Part shown: piece after piece, positions 50,890 to 60,900 of the stretch | How positions within the stretch are numbered: position 1 is the first letter of the stretch | Layout of the letters: each line of letters begins with the position of its first letter | NCBI GenBank assembly: GCA_023423065.1 | Contig: JAFAGC010000029.1 | Coordinates: forward strand, 62,001 to 126,000 | Length of the DNA stretch: 64,000 nt | From: Pseudomonadota bacterium | GTDB taxonomy: Bacteria; Pseudomonadota; Gammaproteobacteria; Steroidobacterales; Steroidobacteraceae | Reading direction: 5' to 3' | Program-made: the position numbers and the translations under genes | The notes under the pieces: model-generated | Seen by the model: only the letters and a program-made list of their open reading frames with translations | What the model was told of the DNA's origin: nothing | The model's database searches: none

Positions 50890-53346
50890 ATGAACACAGA
50901 CTACGAGAAGTTAGGCGCCTTCTACCTCGGCCGCGAGTTCGACCCGGCCGCGAACGCGCTGAAGGACGATCTCGTTCTCTACGATTCGCGCGACCTCACC
51001 ACCCACGCGGTGTGTGTCGGCATGACGGGCTCGGGCAAGACCGGCTTGTGCATCTCGCTGCTCGAGGAAGCCGCGATCGACGGCGTGCCCGCGATCTGCA
51101 TCGATCCCAAGGGCGATCTCGGCAACCTGCTGCTCGCCTTCCCGAACCTCGCGCCGTCGGATTTCGAACCATGGGTCGACGCCGGCGATGCGGCGCGAAA
51201 AGGAGTGTCGGTCGGCGAGCTCGCCGCGAAAACCGCGGAGAGCTGGAAGAACGGCCTCGCCGAATGGGCGCAAACACCCGAGCGCATCGCGAAGCTGCGC
51301 GCGTCCGCCGACGTGGCCATCTACACGCCGGGCTCCGAGACCGGCATTCCGCTCTCGGTGCTGCGCTCGTTCTCCGCGCCCTCGCCCGAACTGCTCGCGG
51401 ACGCCGGGGCCTTGCGCGACCGCGTCGGCTCGGTCGTCTCCGGCCTGCTCAGTTTGTTAGGCATCGACGCGGACCCCATCGGCAGCCGCGAACACATCCT
51501 GCTCGCGAACATCATCGAAGGCGCCTGGCGCCAGGGCCTCGCGCTCGACATGCACGGCCTCATCCAGGCGGTGCAGAAGCCAGCCTTCGACAAGCTCGGC
51601 GCATTCGACCTCGAGACGTTCTTCCCCGCGAAGGACCGGCTAAAGCTCGCGATGCAGATCAACAATCTCATCGCCTCGCCCGGCTTCGCGACCTGGATGG
51701 CGGGCGAGCCACTCGACGCGCAGAAGCTGTTGTTCACCGCGGAAGGCAAGCCGCGCATCTCGATCATCTCGATCGCGCATCTCAACGATGCCGAGCGCAT
51801 GTTCATCGTGACGCTGGTGCTGAACGAGGTGATCGCGTGGATGCGCGCGCAGTCGGGCACGTCGAGCCTGCGCGCGATCCTCTACATGGACGAGATCTTC
51901 GGCTACTTCCCGCCGACGGCGAATCCGCCCTCGAAGCAGCCCATGCTCACGCTGCTCAAGCAGGCGCGCGCGTTCGGACTCGGCTGCGTGCTCGCGACGC
52001 AGAATCCCGTCGATCTCGACTACAAGGGTCTCGCGAACTGCGGCACGTGGTTCATCGGCCGCCTGCAGACCGAGCGCGACAAGATGCGCGTGATCGAGGG
52101 TCTCAAGTCCGCGCTGCCCGGCGGCGCCGACGCTTCCGATCTCGAAGCCCTGATGTCGAATCTCACGCAGCGTGTGTTCCTGATGCGCAACGTGCACGAC
52201 GACGCGCCGCTGCTCATGAAGACGCGCTGGGCGTTGTCCTATCTGCGTGGCCCGCTCACGGGGCCGGAAATTTCCCGCGTGATGGCCGCACGCAAATCGA
52301 GCGCGGCGGCTGCGGCCACGCCATCCGCGGTCGTCTCTGCCGCAGCCGCTTCAGCCGCGGCCGCGTCACCCGCAACCGCGCAGACTTCGACCACCCACGC
52401 GAACACGCGTCCGGCCGTCGGCGCGGGCATCGCCGAGTACTTCCTCGCGGCCACGCGCGGCAACGGTCCCGTGCTGTACAAACCCATGGTGGCCGGCTTC
52501 GCGAAGCTTCACTTCATCGATTCCAGGCTCGGGCTCGACGAGTGGCAGACGGCCGGCTGGCTCGCCCCCTTCGACGACGGGAACGGAATTGCGTCGTGGG
52601 CAGACGGCACTCGCGATGCAAGCATCAAGTCGCGCCTGACCAGCGCGCCCGCGCCCGACGCCGAGTACGGCGACCTGCCCGCGACCGCGCTGCGCGCCGC
52701 CAGCTACCCGGACTGGGGAAAGAAGCTTCAGTCCTGGCTGTACGAAACCGCGCGCGCCAACGCGTTCGTGTGCGACGCGCTCAAGATCGCGTCGAAGCCG
52801 GGCGAAACCGAGGGCGACTTCCGCTCGCGCCTCGCGCTCGCCGCGCGCGAGAAGCGCGACGCAGCCGTTTCCGACCTGCGCAAGCGCTGGCAGACCAGAT
52901 TGCAGCAGCTCTCGGACCAGATCCGCCGCGCCGAGGAGCGCCGAGTGCGCGAGCAGAGCCAGCTCTCGCAGCAGAAGATGCAAACCGCGGTGAACATCGG
53001 CAGCTCGATCCTGGGCGCGCTGTTCGGGCGCAAGGCGCTGTCCGTCGGCAACGTCAACCGCGTCGGCACGGCCGCGCGGTCCGCCACGCGTATCGGCCGC
53101 GAATCGCAGGACGTCGCGCGCGCCGAGGAAAGCCTCGAGGTCCTCAAGCAGCGTTTCGCCGATGCGCAGCGCGAGTTCGAATCCGAAGTCGCCAAGCTCG
53201 AAGGATCGCTCGACGCCACGGCGCTGGCATTGCGCAGCGTCGACGTGCCCGCACGCAAGTCGGACATCGCGATCGGCGAAGTGGCGCTGGTGTGGACGCC
53301 GTGGCGCAAGGGCGCCGACGGCTTCCCTGCCCCGGCCTATGAATAA
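50890..53346 (+). CDS. HerA-like ATPase (DUF853 type)
   Basis: 818 residues. Walker A GMTGSGKT at residues 44-51 and Walker B LYMDEIFGYF with Asp334-Glu335 mark a HerA/FtsK-like motor. Other motifs: CIDPKGDLGNLL, CVLATQNPVDLDYKGLANCGTWFIGRLQ (sensor and arginine-finger-like). After about residue 470 comes an Ala-rich linker, then long coiled coils (about 650-720 and 745-790). Role unknown; no nuclease partner adjoins it. The next gene is a DUF2780 protein 9 bases away. Confidence 0.83.
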   Translation: MNTDYEKLGAFYLGREFDPAANALKDDLVLYDSRDLTTHAVCVGMTGSGKTGLCISLLEEAAIDGVPAICIDPKGDLGNLLLAFPNLAPSDFEPWVDAGDAARKGVSVGELAAKTAESWKNGLAEWAQTPERIAKLRASADVAIYTPGSETGIPLSVLRSFSAPSPELLADAGALRDRVGSVVSGLLSLLGIDADPIGSREHILLANIIEGAWRQGLALDMHGLIQAVQKPAFDKLGAFDLETFFPAKDRLKLAMQINNLIASPGFATWMAGEPLDAQKLLFTAEGKPRISIISIAHLNDAERMFIVTLVLNEVIAWMRAQSGTSSLRAILYMDEIFGYFPPTANPPSKQPMLTLLKQARAFGLGCVLATQNPVDLDYKGLANCGTWFIGRLQTERDKMRVIEGLKSALPGGADASDLEALMSNLTQRVFLMRNVHDDAPLLMKTRWALSYLRGPLTGPEISRVMAARKSSAAAAATPSAVVSAAAASAAAASPATAQTSTTHANTRPAVGAGIAEYFLAATRGNGPVLYKPMVAGFAKLHFIDSRLGLDEWQTAGWLAPFDDGNGIASWADGTRDASIKSRLTSAPAPDAEYGDLPATALRAASYPDWGKKLQSWLYETARANAFVCDALKIASKPGETEGDFRSRLALAAREKRDAAVSDLRKRWQTRLQQLSDQIRRAEERRVREQSQLSQQKMQTAVNIGSSILGALFGRKALSVGNVNRVGTAARSATRIGRESQDVARAEESLEVLKQRFADAQREFESEVAKLEGSLDATALALRSVDVPARKSDIAIGEVALVWTPWRKGADGFPAPAYE

Positions 53347-53355
53347 GGAGAAGAC

Positions 53356-53739
53356 ATGAAAGAACTCATCGATGCATTGACGAAGCAGCTCGGCGTGAGC
53401 GGAGCGCAGGCCGAGGGCGGCGCCGCGGTGCTCTTCAAGGCCGCGCAGGACAAGATGGGCGGCGAGGAATTCGGCAAGCTGCTCGGCGGCGTTCCCGGCC
53501 TCGGCGATCTCATGAAGAAGGCGCCGGCCACCGGCGGCGGCGGGCTTGGTGGGTTGTTAGGCGGGATCGCGGGAGCCGTAGGCGGCAATGCCGGTCTCAT
53601 CGCGACCATCGTCCAGGGATTCGGGAAGCTGGGGCTCACCGCCGACGATGCGAAACGTTTCGCGCCCGTCATGATGGATTTCCTGCGCGGCAAGGTCGGT
53701 GCTGAGGTCGTATCGAAGCTCAAGAGAATACTCGCCTGA
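53356..53739 (+). CDS. DUF2780-family small protein
   Basis: 127-residue protein with a helical start (MKELIDALTKQLGVSGAQAEGGAAVLFKAAQ), a glycine-rich middle (ATGGGGLGGLLGGIAGAVGGNAGLIA) and a helical end. It resembles the VcgC/VcgE (DUF2780) group of unknown function. AAGGAG precedes the ATG. Co-directional with the ATPase, so a shared transcript is likely. Confidence 0.75.
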   Translation: MKELIDALTKQLGVSGAQAEGGAAVLFKAAQDKMGGEEFGKLLGGVPGLGDLMKKAPATGGGGLGGLLGGIAGAVGGNAGLIATIVQGFGKLGLTADDAKRFAPVMMDFLRGKVGAEVVSKLKRILA

Positions 53740-54017
53740 GCTATTCCCCTTGCAACAGGGGAACCAGACCAAGCGCGAGTTCGTGGGCGAGAGCAACTTT
53801 TTCGCTGACGGCATTTTCACTTAGCCGCAGCTCGATGCCGACAAGGTTGTTAGAGAAGCCTGGCGACCTCCATATGCGATTTTCGACCCTAGCACTTGCA
53901 ACACTAGCCAGCCCCGTGAAGAAAAGCCCGGACAGCAGAGACGGGCTGAAAACGCGGCGCCTTCTTGAACCGCAGGAGCTGCCGCCCTTGCGGCAAGTAG
54001 CTACCGAAGAACTCTTC
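53740..54017. other. Intergenic stretch with remnant-like open frame
   Basis: A short hairpin (CCCCT/AGGGG, 53746-53761) lies just after the DUF2780 stop. On the minus strand an open frame ends at 53741 with a plausible C-terminal segment (NLVGIELRLSENAVSEKVALAHELAL). It has no clear start independent of the neighbouring gene. It may be a decayed gene fragment; I cannot name it. Confidence 0.35.
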
Positions 54018-54263
54018 TTATTGATCGGCGCTGGCCAAACACGGCTCGTGCCAGACACCCGGCACCCCGTCGAGTACATAAAGCGGATCGCCTCCGTGAT
54101 AATAACCAATCTTGGATACACAAGTCCTGTGACCGGCAAACTGCAACTGTTGCGTCTCCAGAGGATTGTGAAATTTCCATGTTTTCTGAAAGTGCTCGAG
54201 CTCAGAGCGATCAGCAATTCGTACTTTCGAGCCTTCCGGAAATTGCGCTTCATACGGCTTCAT
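54018..54263 (-). CDS. Small protein of unknown function downstream of the Rhs locus
   Basis: 81 residues, MKPYEAQFPEGSKVRIADRSEL, with tail YYHGGDPLYVLDGVPGVWHEPCL. The pattern GSKVRI...FHNPL...YYHGGDxLYxLxGxPGxWHExCL is seen in other proteobacterial small proteins, possibly with an SH3-like fold. The start is ATG at 54263; an in-frame TTG sits two codons before it. It may be an orphan immunity gene, inferred only from position. Confidence 0.65.
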   Translation of the reverse strand: MKPYEAQFPEGSKVRIADRSELEHFQKTWKFHNPLETQQLQFAGHRTCVSKIGYYHGGDPLYVLDGVPGVWHEPCLASADQ

Positions 54264-54599
54264 GGTCAAGGTCCGAGTGGTGTTGGGACGAACGAACCCG
54301 GCGCGACGGGAACCGGATCGCGCAATACGTATTGCGTTCTCATCCCGCTGGTAAGCGGTCCGTTAAATGGGGTCGCAAGATTTGATACTGGCGTCTGGAA
54401 GGTATGCGAGAAAGCGCCGCAGCCGGCCTGAATCTCAAGCGCTCGCTCTACTTGGCCTGCTGTTAGGCCGCTGACCTCACCAGGTCGCGCAACGAAGGAT
54501 CCTGCGCAGAGGGCGCCGCTGCCTTCGATCGCCGCGACACCTTCAGCGCTTGTGAAATGTGTGACCGTTGCAGTCCTTGCGGCAACAGCGAAACCGGCT
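54264..54599. other. Intergenic stretch, no recognised gene
   Basis: 336 bases between the two small minus-strand genes. It contains the perfect 16-base palindrome CGCAATACGTATTGCG at 54321-54336. A 68-codon minus-strand frame (54463-54669) with an Arg/Ala-rich end runs into the neighbouring gene in another frame and is not convincing. Confidence 0.5.
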
Positions 54600-54995
54600 T
54601 TATGCCGATTTCCCCATCGCTAATAAGTAGCTTGCTTCTCCAGAATTTGTGTTGCGCAAAGTCAGGCAACCAACAAGTGCCCTATCTTCATCCCAAAACG
54701 CAAATACGGTGTTCGAAGTCCCGAGATATGGCTCGCCACGTACGCGAGTTCCCGGTGGCCGCTGCCGGAGGGCAGTGAGTAGCTCACGAATTCCAATCAT
54801 CTCGACTGCGTGCTCGCGAGCACCCTCCATTCGCAGCTGGTATAGATCTGCGAATTCTTGCGCAGTCGAAGTCTCCTTGGCATCGCTCCTTCCCGCGAAG
54901 ACGGCGTTCTCGTCTCGCAAGACGGACAATGCTGCATCCCGCCATTGGGATGCCGGAAGTGCATTCAGCGCGCTCAACAAGTCTTGCATCTTCAT
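54600..54995 (-). CDS. Putative immunity protein for the Rhs toxin
   Basis: 131 residues starting MKMQDLLSALNALPASQWRD, with a C-terminal beta-rich part (SNTVFAFWDEDRALVGCLTLRN). The ATG is only four bases past the Rhs stop, the usual place for the immunity gene of a polymorphic toxin. No family is recognised. A second start at 54989 is possible. Role is inferred from position only. Confidence 0.68.
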   Translation of the reverse strand: MKMQDLLSALNALPASQWRDAALSVLRDENAVFAGRSDAKETSTAQEFADLYQLRMEGAREHAVEMIGIRELLTALRQRPPGTRVRGEPYLGTSNTVFAFWDEDRALVGCLTLRNTNSGEASYLLAMGKSA

Positions 54996-54999
54996 GCTT

Positions 55000-57900
55000 T
55001 CACCGGACACACAAGATAACTGTACACCCGTCACGCACTCCCTTCATTAAGACTTCAGACTCTCCTGGGATTCGGTTAGGCGATGGGACCCACTGCCAAC
55101 TCGCGCCTGGAGGCGGAGCACCCGCAGGAACACGTAGCATCAAGCCGCCCGGACCAGTCTTGTTTGCGTGCTGCAGAGCCTTGTCCATGTTGGTGGTCCA
55201 TGAAGTGTATGGGCTGCTCGCTGAAACACCTGGTCCACCAATGTTGTGTTCAAGAGGTGTGACGCTTCCATTCAGGTTTCCAGGAACCGCGCGGCCCGCT
55301 GCCGCATCAGCGTAAGCGGGATGTCCAGAATGAACTCCACGGTATACATACTGTGCCCCCCCCGAGCTCGCCCTTGCGGCCGCTCTCACAGCAAGTGTCT
55401 CGACCGCTCCCGCGACATTTACGACATTAAAGAACTTCTGGTCATTCAGCTCTCGCTGGCTAAGCCACCTCCCCGTAAATGGATTGTCTCCGTTCTCACG
55501 AAATGGAGCAGCTGCGTTTCCCAACTCTTCGGCAATTAGCCGTAGATAGCCTGGCGAGTAATTAAGTACTTGCTGAGCGAGGGTTTGATTGCAGCCATTG
55601 CAATGTACTCCATCGATTGGCGGATACCGATTTCGCCACGCCATGGAATCAGCTACGGCGCCCCCCCATCCCATCAGCCCTGTTGCGTATCCGCAGGCAC
55701 CTGGGGTGAGCCAGCCCCCCAGTGGCGTCATACACGGATTCTGGCCGTCTGCCTCACTCCAGTCGATGATGGTGTCGCGACAGACGTCAGATTGAAGGCA
55801 ACCATCTGGCACGGCATTGAACCCGCTGGGGTCCGAAAATGAAAGCGGATTGTTCTGAACATAGCTGTAACGGTTGTAGCCCTGCGTACTAGACGGATCC
55901 GCAATGTATGGATCTGCGCTGATAAACCGCCCCGTTGTCGCATCCTGCACGCGCCCGTTCATGTGGTTGAGGCCCATCGAACCGAGCACTGTCTGATAGG
56001 TGTAGCCCTGCCGTGTAAACTGATCGAGCGCATCCCGATTGGCAGCGCTGGGCTCGCCCGACCAAGTCATCGCATCGCGCCGCAATCCGAACGCCGCGAA
56101 GGAAGCATGTGTAACGTTACTGCTGTCGACGAGAGTGTCGACACTGCCTTGATGATCTGCGAGCACATAACGTAGGGCGCTCCCGCCGGCCCAGCGTGAA
56201 TAGAGAGCAACTGGGCCACGACCACCTTGAATCGTGTGACGAAAAACAACCGCGCCATCGACAACTACTTTTTCAAGTAAACCACCAATGTAGTAGGTGG
56301 TCTCCAACGGGTGGATGCCATCATCAAAATTCATCTTCCATCGCTGGCGATCGGGGCCATAGCTGAAGGACGCAATCTGGCCATTTGCGATGATCTGTGC
56401 GGGATAGTTGTCGGCCGTCCACACAATGGATTGAGAGATCAATCGATCTGGCTGATCGACCGAAATCATTTCCTTGATGTTGCCGCTCGCGTCGTACTCG
56501 AGCGAAAGATTCGTGTTCTCCCCAGAGCCGTTATCGAGCGTCGAATGTTCCAGGCGGTAAAGTTTGTCGGTTAACCCAACTCCTCCGTAATAGAAGTTTT
56601 CCGCCAGCGTGGAATTTTCGCGGCGTGCGACATTTCCGACGAGATCGTACACGTACGACAAATTTTGAATATTGTTGGGACTGCCATCCTGTCCCGACTG
56701 TATCGAACTCAACCGGCCCGTCACAGAATCGAACTCGCGCGTGGTGACTACGCCATTGCCGAGAGTCTCTTCAGTCACCTGTCCCCAGGCATTCGCGCCA
56801 TCAGCGTCCCAATAGGCAATCTCTGTGCTGTCATCAGATACCTTCTTGAGAATGCCATTTTGATAGGCATAGCGAAGCGCGAGCCGATATCCGCCCGCGC
56901 TCTCCGGATAAATCAGCGTATCGAGCCAGCCTTTGTGAGCCTCATAAGAGTAGTCGTAGCTAAATGTGCCTTGTCCGGGAATTGAAATTGCCGTCGTAGT
57001 CAATCGAGTTCTATTGTCGTAGCTATAGTTTTCTTCGTATGTTCCAGCGCTGTCGACAGAACTGACTTTCTTGAGTAAGCCTTTGTTGTACGCATTATTC
57101 GCGCCATTGCCCCATTCCCATGCCGCGCTCATCCCCGGTCCGGTATGAGTTAGTGGGCGTGACAAGTTATCGAAAGTAGCGGTGAAGACTTGGCCCTTGG
57201 CGTCTGTCCAGCCGATGAGCTCTCCAAGAGAGTTGTATGTCCGGGTATAGTGGCCCAAGGCCGAATCGGTACCCTCGACGTGAAACGGAAGAACGCCGTA
57301 GTGGATTGTCACCGCCGAAAGTCGGGTCGCCGGCTGACTATCCGTGATTCCCTTGATGTTTCCCGCGGCATCGTAAGTAAAGAAGATCCTGTAGTGGTTC
57401 GCGTCCTCGATCTGTCGAATGCTCGAATCGACATTTGTCACTCGGCTCGTCGTTTGCCCCAGGGCATCCGTCACGGATAGCTTGCGCCCCTGGTATTCGT
57501 AAGTAGTCAGTTGTGGTGTGGACTCCTCCTCGGTCTGTGGCCGGCTCGACTGCGTGAGTCGATTCAGTATGTCGTATGTGTTGGTTACAGCGCCCGTGCG
57601 GCAACTTATTGATGCGCTCATTGTCATGCACGGCATGAATTGCTTGTGCACGCGCCCCAATGCGTCGTATTGCGTCTCAGACCACTGCTCACCCGATAGC
57701 AAAGGTGTGCGCGTCACAAATAGCCTGTCGAACCCGTCGAAATACGAATACTGACTGAAAATCGGACCTCCAAGGTTGTCGAAGGCCGTCGCCGTGATCG
57801 TCAGCTTGTGCGTCGGATACACGCATCCCGTACTCACACAATCTGCATAGATCCAGGTCGTGTAAGTTCCATCGGGTGCCGTCTCTTTCGTCTTGCGGGC

Positions 57901-60900
57901 AAACAGGTCATATTCATAAGACGTCTCGATGAGATTGGAAGGCGTGCTATTTGAATCCGCTACTTTCAGGAGCGTCGCGGTGTCATGGTTGTACGCAAAC
58001 GTTGACGTGGCCCCGCTAGGATCCGTCACACTCACAGGAGATCGTCCAGTAGCGCCCCAATCGATGAGCGTCGTACGCGCGGGCATATCTACATATCCGC
58101 CGCCGACGGGTGAGCGACCAACGACCGAAACAGAATCGATGTTTCCGAAATCATCGAAGCCGTAAGTCTCAGTCACCCTGTACTGTTCGCTTAGCGGCTC
58201 GGTCTTCTTCTTCTCGACGCGACACTTCTCCGGTGAGTTGTCATCGCGCTCGAATCCCACGGTGCGTGTGACAGTCTCAACGCCGCTTGCGGTGCTGCTC
58301 TGCTCGACCACAACTTTTTCTACGAACCCGATACACCAATCGCTACCGGAGGTCAGCGCACTGCTGTACGTATTCGTGGTGATGGTTTTCCACGACTTAG
58401 CTACGTACGCGGGGTCGATTGGATCCTTGTCGGTAACTTCAATGGTATCCGTCAACACATTTCCATACGCAAAGTCGTATGTAATCGTCCGCGCCCTGGT
58501 TGTGATCAAATCGCCGTCAAGATCTCCCCCGACCTCCCGGAGTTCAGTCGAAGATCCGAATACATATGGAAAGTATCGCCAATTATTTGTTTCGGTCGGC
58601 GCAAGTTCATGAACTCTGTTGTCAATTTCTGCAAACGAAATTGGCGTGGCATTCGGCTGAAACGTCTCAAACTTCCAGACCATACCCGTAAGTGGGAAAA
58701 GCTGTTTGTACGTCGTTCTTTGTTTGACGCCGTTGCGGCTGTCGACGATCGAGATCTCTTCAAATCCGGCCGATTTTCCTTCGGGACCGAACAAGACTTT
58801 CGGATCAAGGCTGCCGGTTTCGGAGGTGCCCGTCGGAGCGGTGGCTCCGAGCCTGCCGTGAACGCGCGCGCCTTTGTACGTGTAGTCGAGATCGTAACTT
58901 GTGCCAATTCCGTCGGATACTCGAAGCCGGCCGACCAGCAGCAAGGTTTTCGTCACGTCCTTCAAAGGCAACTGCGTGTTTTCGCCTCGAATGTAGTTGC
59001 TCTGCGGGGTCGCCACATACATTGGGATTACGGATACGCCATACCCGTCGATGAAACTCGAAGCCACGTCAGGCCACTGCGTAACGAAAATGCTCGTCCC
59101 ACTGCCCGCGCCCACACTGCCGTTACCGTTGTGCGAGTAATAGATGACGCCTGAACCCGAGAAGCAAACCAGCTCATCAAGTCCATCGCCCTCGACGTCC
59201 GCCGCCAGATACGTGCACCCGGAGTTGTAAGGAACCGAGGTAGTCTCGAGACTCGAGAATGGCGCAGTCGTCGTGCCGCTCGATCTATACACGCCGATTA
59301 CGCCGCCGTTGTTGACGGCAATGTCGGTTCTGCCATCTCCATCCCAATCGAGTACGGCCACGGGAGCCGACGGAATAGTCAGGACTGTGGCTGCGCCGCT
59401 GCCACAGCCGTGCACTTTCATCGTGGTGGCGCTCAGCTTGATGCTGTCGGTGCAGCGGTCATCGTTGAAGTGGATGCCGAGATAGGGCTGTGCGGCGCCT
59501 GATGTCCCATTGGTCAGGAAGTAGCCGCTACCACTCGTTACGAGGTCGGAGCCCGTTTGGGTCGGCGTGCATCCGCCAGGCCCTCCCGAGCAGCCTGCAG
59601 TCGAAACCACGAGCGCACTCAGATCTGCTGCGCCATCACCGTTGACGTCGCAAAGGCGCGTGGTTGGACATCCCGAGTACGGCACGATGACGAAGTTTCC
59701 GCCGAAGTTTCCCAGCCCAACCGTGAACGGCTGGTATACCGTCGAATCGAAGCTCGGAACGGATGCGGACCCTGTTGTTGTGTTCAGGCGGAGGTTCGCG
59801 TATCCCGTCCAGGTTCCACCGCTATTGGCGTTCGACGACCAAACTAGATCCTGGATCCCGTCGCCGTTGTAATCGGAAACTATCGTGCCGCTCGTCGTGC
59901 CGGTGGCAACTGGCGCACCTGTAGATGCAGTGCTGAACGATGTCCCGTTGTAGCCGACGTAGCTCCATGTGCCGCCTATGTCGATGAGGAAGCCATCCTT
60001 GTTCGAGGCGACGAAATGCCCGACCAGCGGAGCGCCCGTGATTCCGGTGTCGACCCCTGCGGTGAATCCCGCCCCCGTCGAGAACGCGACCTTCAGGGTG
60101 CCGCTGTAATAAGCGATGTCAGTTCTTCCGTCGCCGTTGAAGTCATATTTCCCGACGAGAGCGTTTCCAGAGGCGACAGCCGTCGTGGGCGAACTACTGA
60201 CGCCGGCCGCACCATTCTGATAGCCGATTGTTGTGGGCTTTAGACAATTCGACGGACCCGTCGCACATTCCTTGATCTCGGTGAGACGGCTCCGCCCTGT
60301 TACGGGGCTCGGCGCATATGTCAGAAAGTATTGGCGCTTGGGCGAGTACGTCGACCCGTTTGCGTCGTAGCCGATGACGACGGAATCAAGAATCTTTTTC
60401 GTAGTGATCGAATCGCTGCCCTGCTTTACGGTAACGTAGTCCCTGGTAGAGGACTTGTCCGAATAGATGAATGTGGCGCGATACTGGTAAGTAGATCCAT
60501 TCGCGGTTGTGGGGCCCCAAGACACCGCCAGAGGGACCCGTCCTTCTGAATTGTTGGTGTGATAGGTGATGGTGTAGCTGTTGCCGTCCCGATCTCTCAC
60601 CTTGCTGAGCAGCCACCTATAGACTGTCGTTCCGCTCAGCACGACTCGAGAGTCCTGGGAGTTGCCGAACTCCAGGATTCTGCCGTCCTTTGTATATACC
60701 TCGAAATGCAACGGCCCCGTTCCCGGAGCGGCGACGGTGTCGATGGATTTCACGCGCGCGAAAGTTGCAATCTGTGTCTGATATTCGGCTCCCAAGGTTC
60801 CGTAGTCGGTAACTGGGCCGCTCGTGACTCGAAGTTTGTTTCCGTTCAGGCAGAAACGATCGGTAGCGTCTACCTTTACCGCCTGATCCTTGCCGTCTTC

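Noticed and set aside
53741..54253. 170-codon minus-strand frame as a full gene
   Set aside because: Its first half overlaps the better-supported 81-residue gene in a different frame, and its composition is Arg/Ser rich. Only the last third looks protein-like, so it was kept only as a possible remnant.
54463..54669. 68-codon minus-strand frame
   Set aside because: It overlaps the 3' end of the putative immunity gene in another frame, and has no ribosome site or family pattern.
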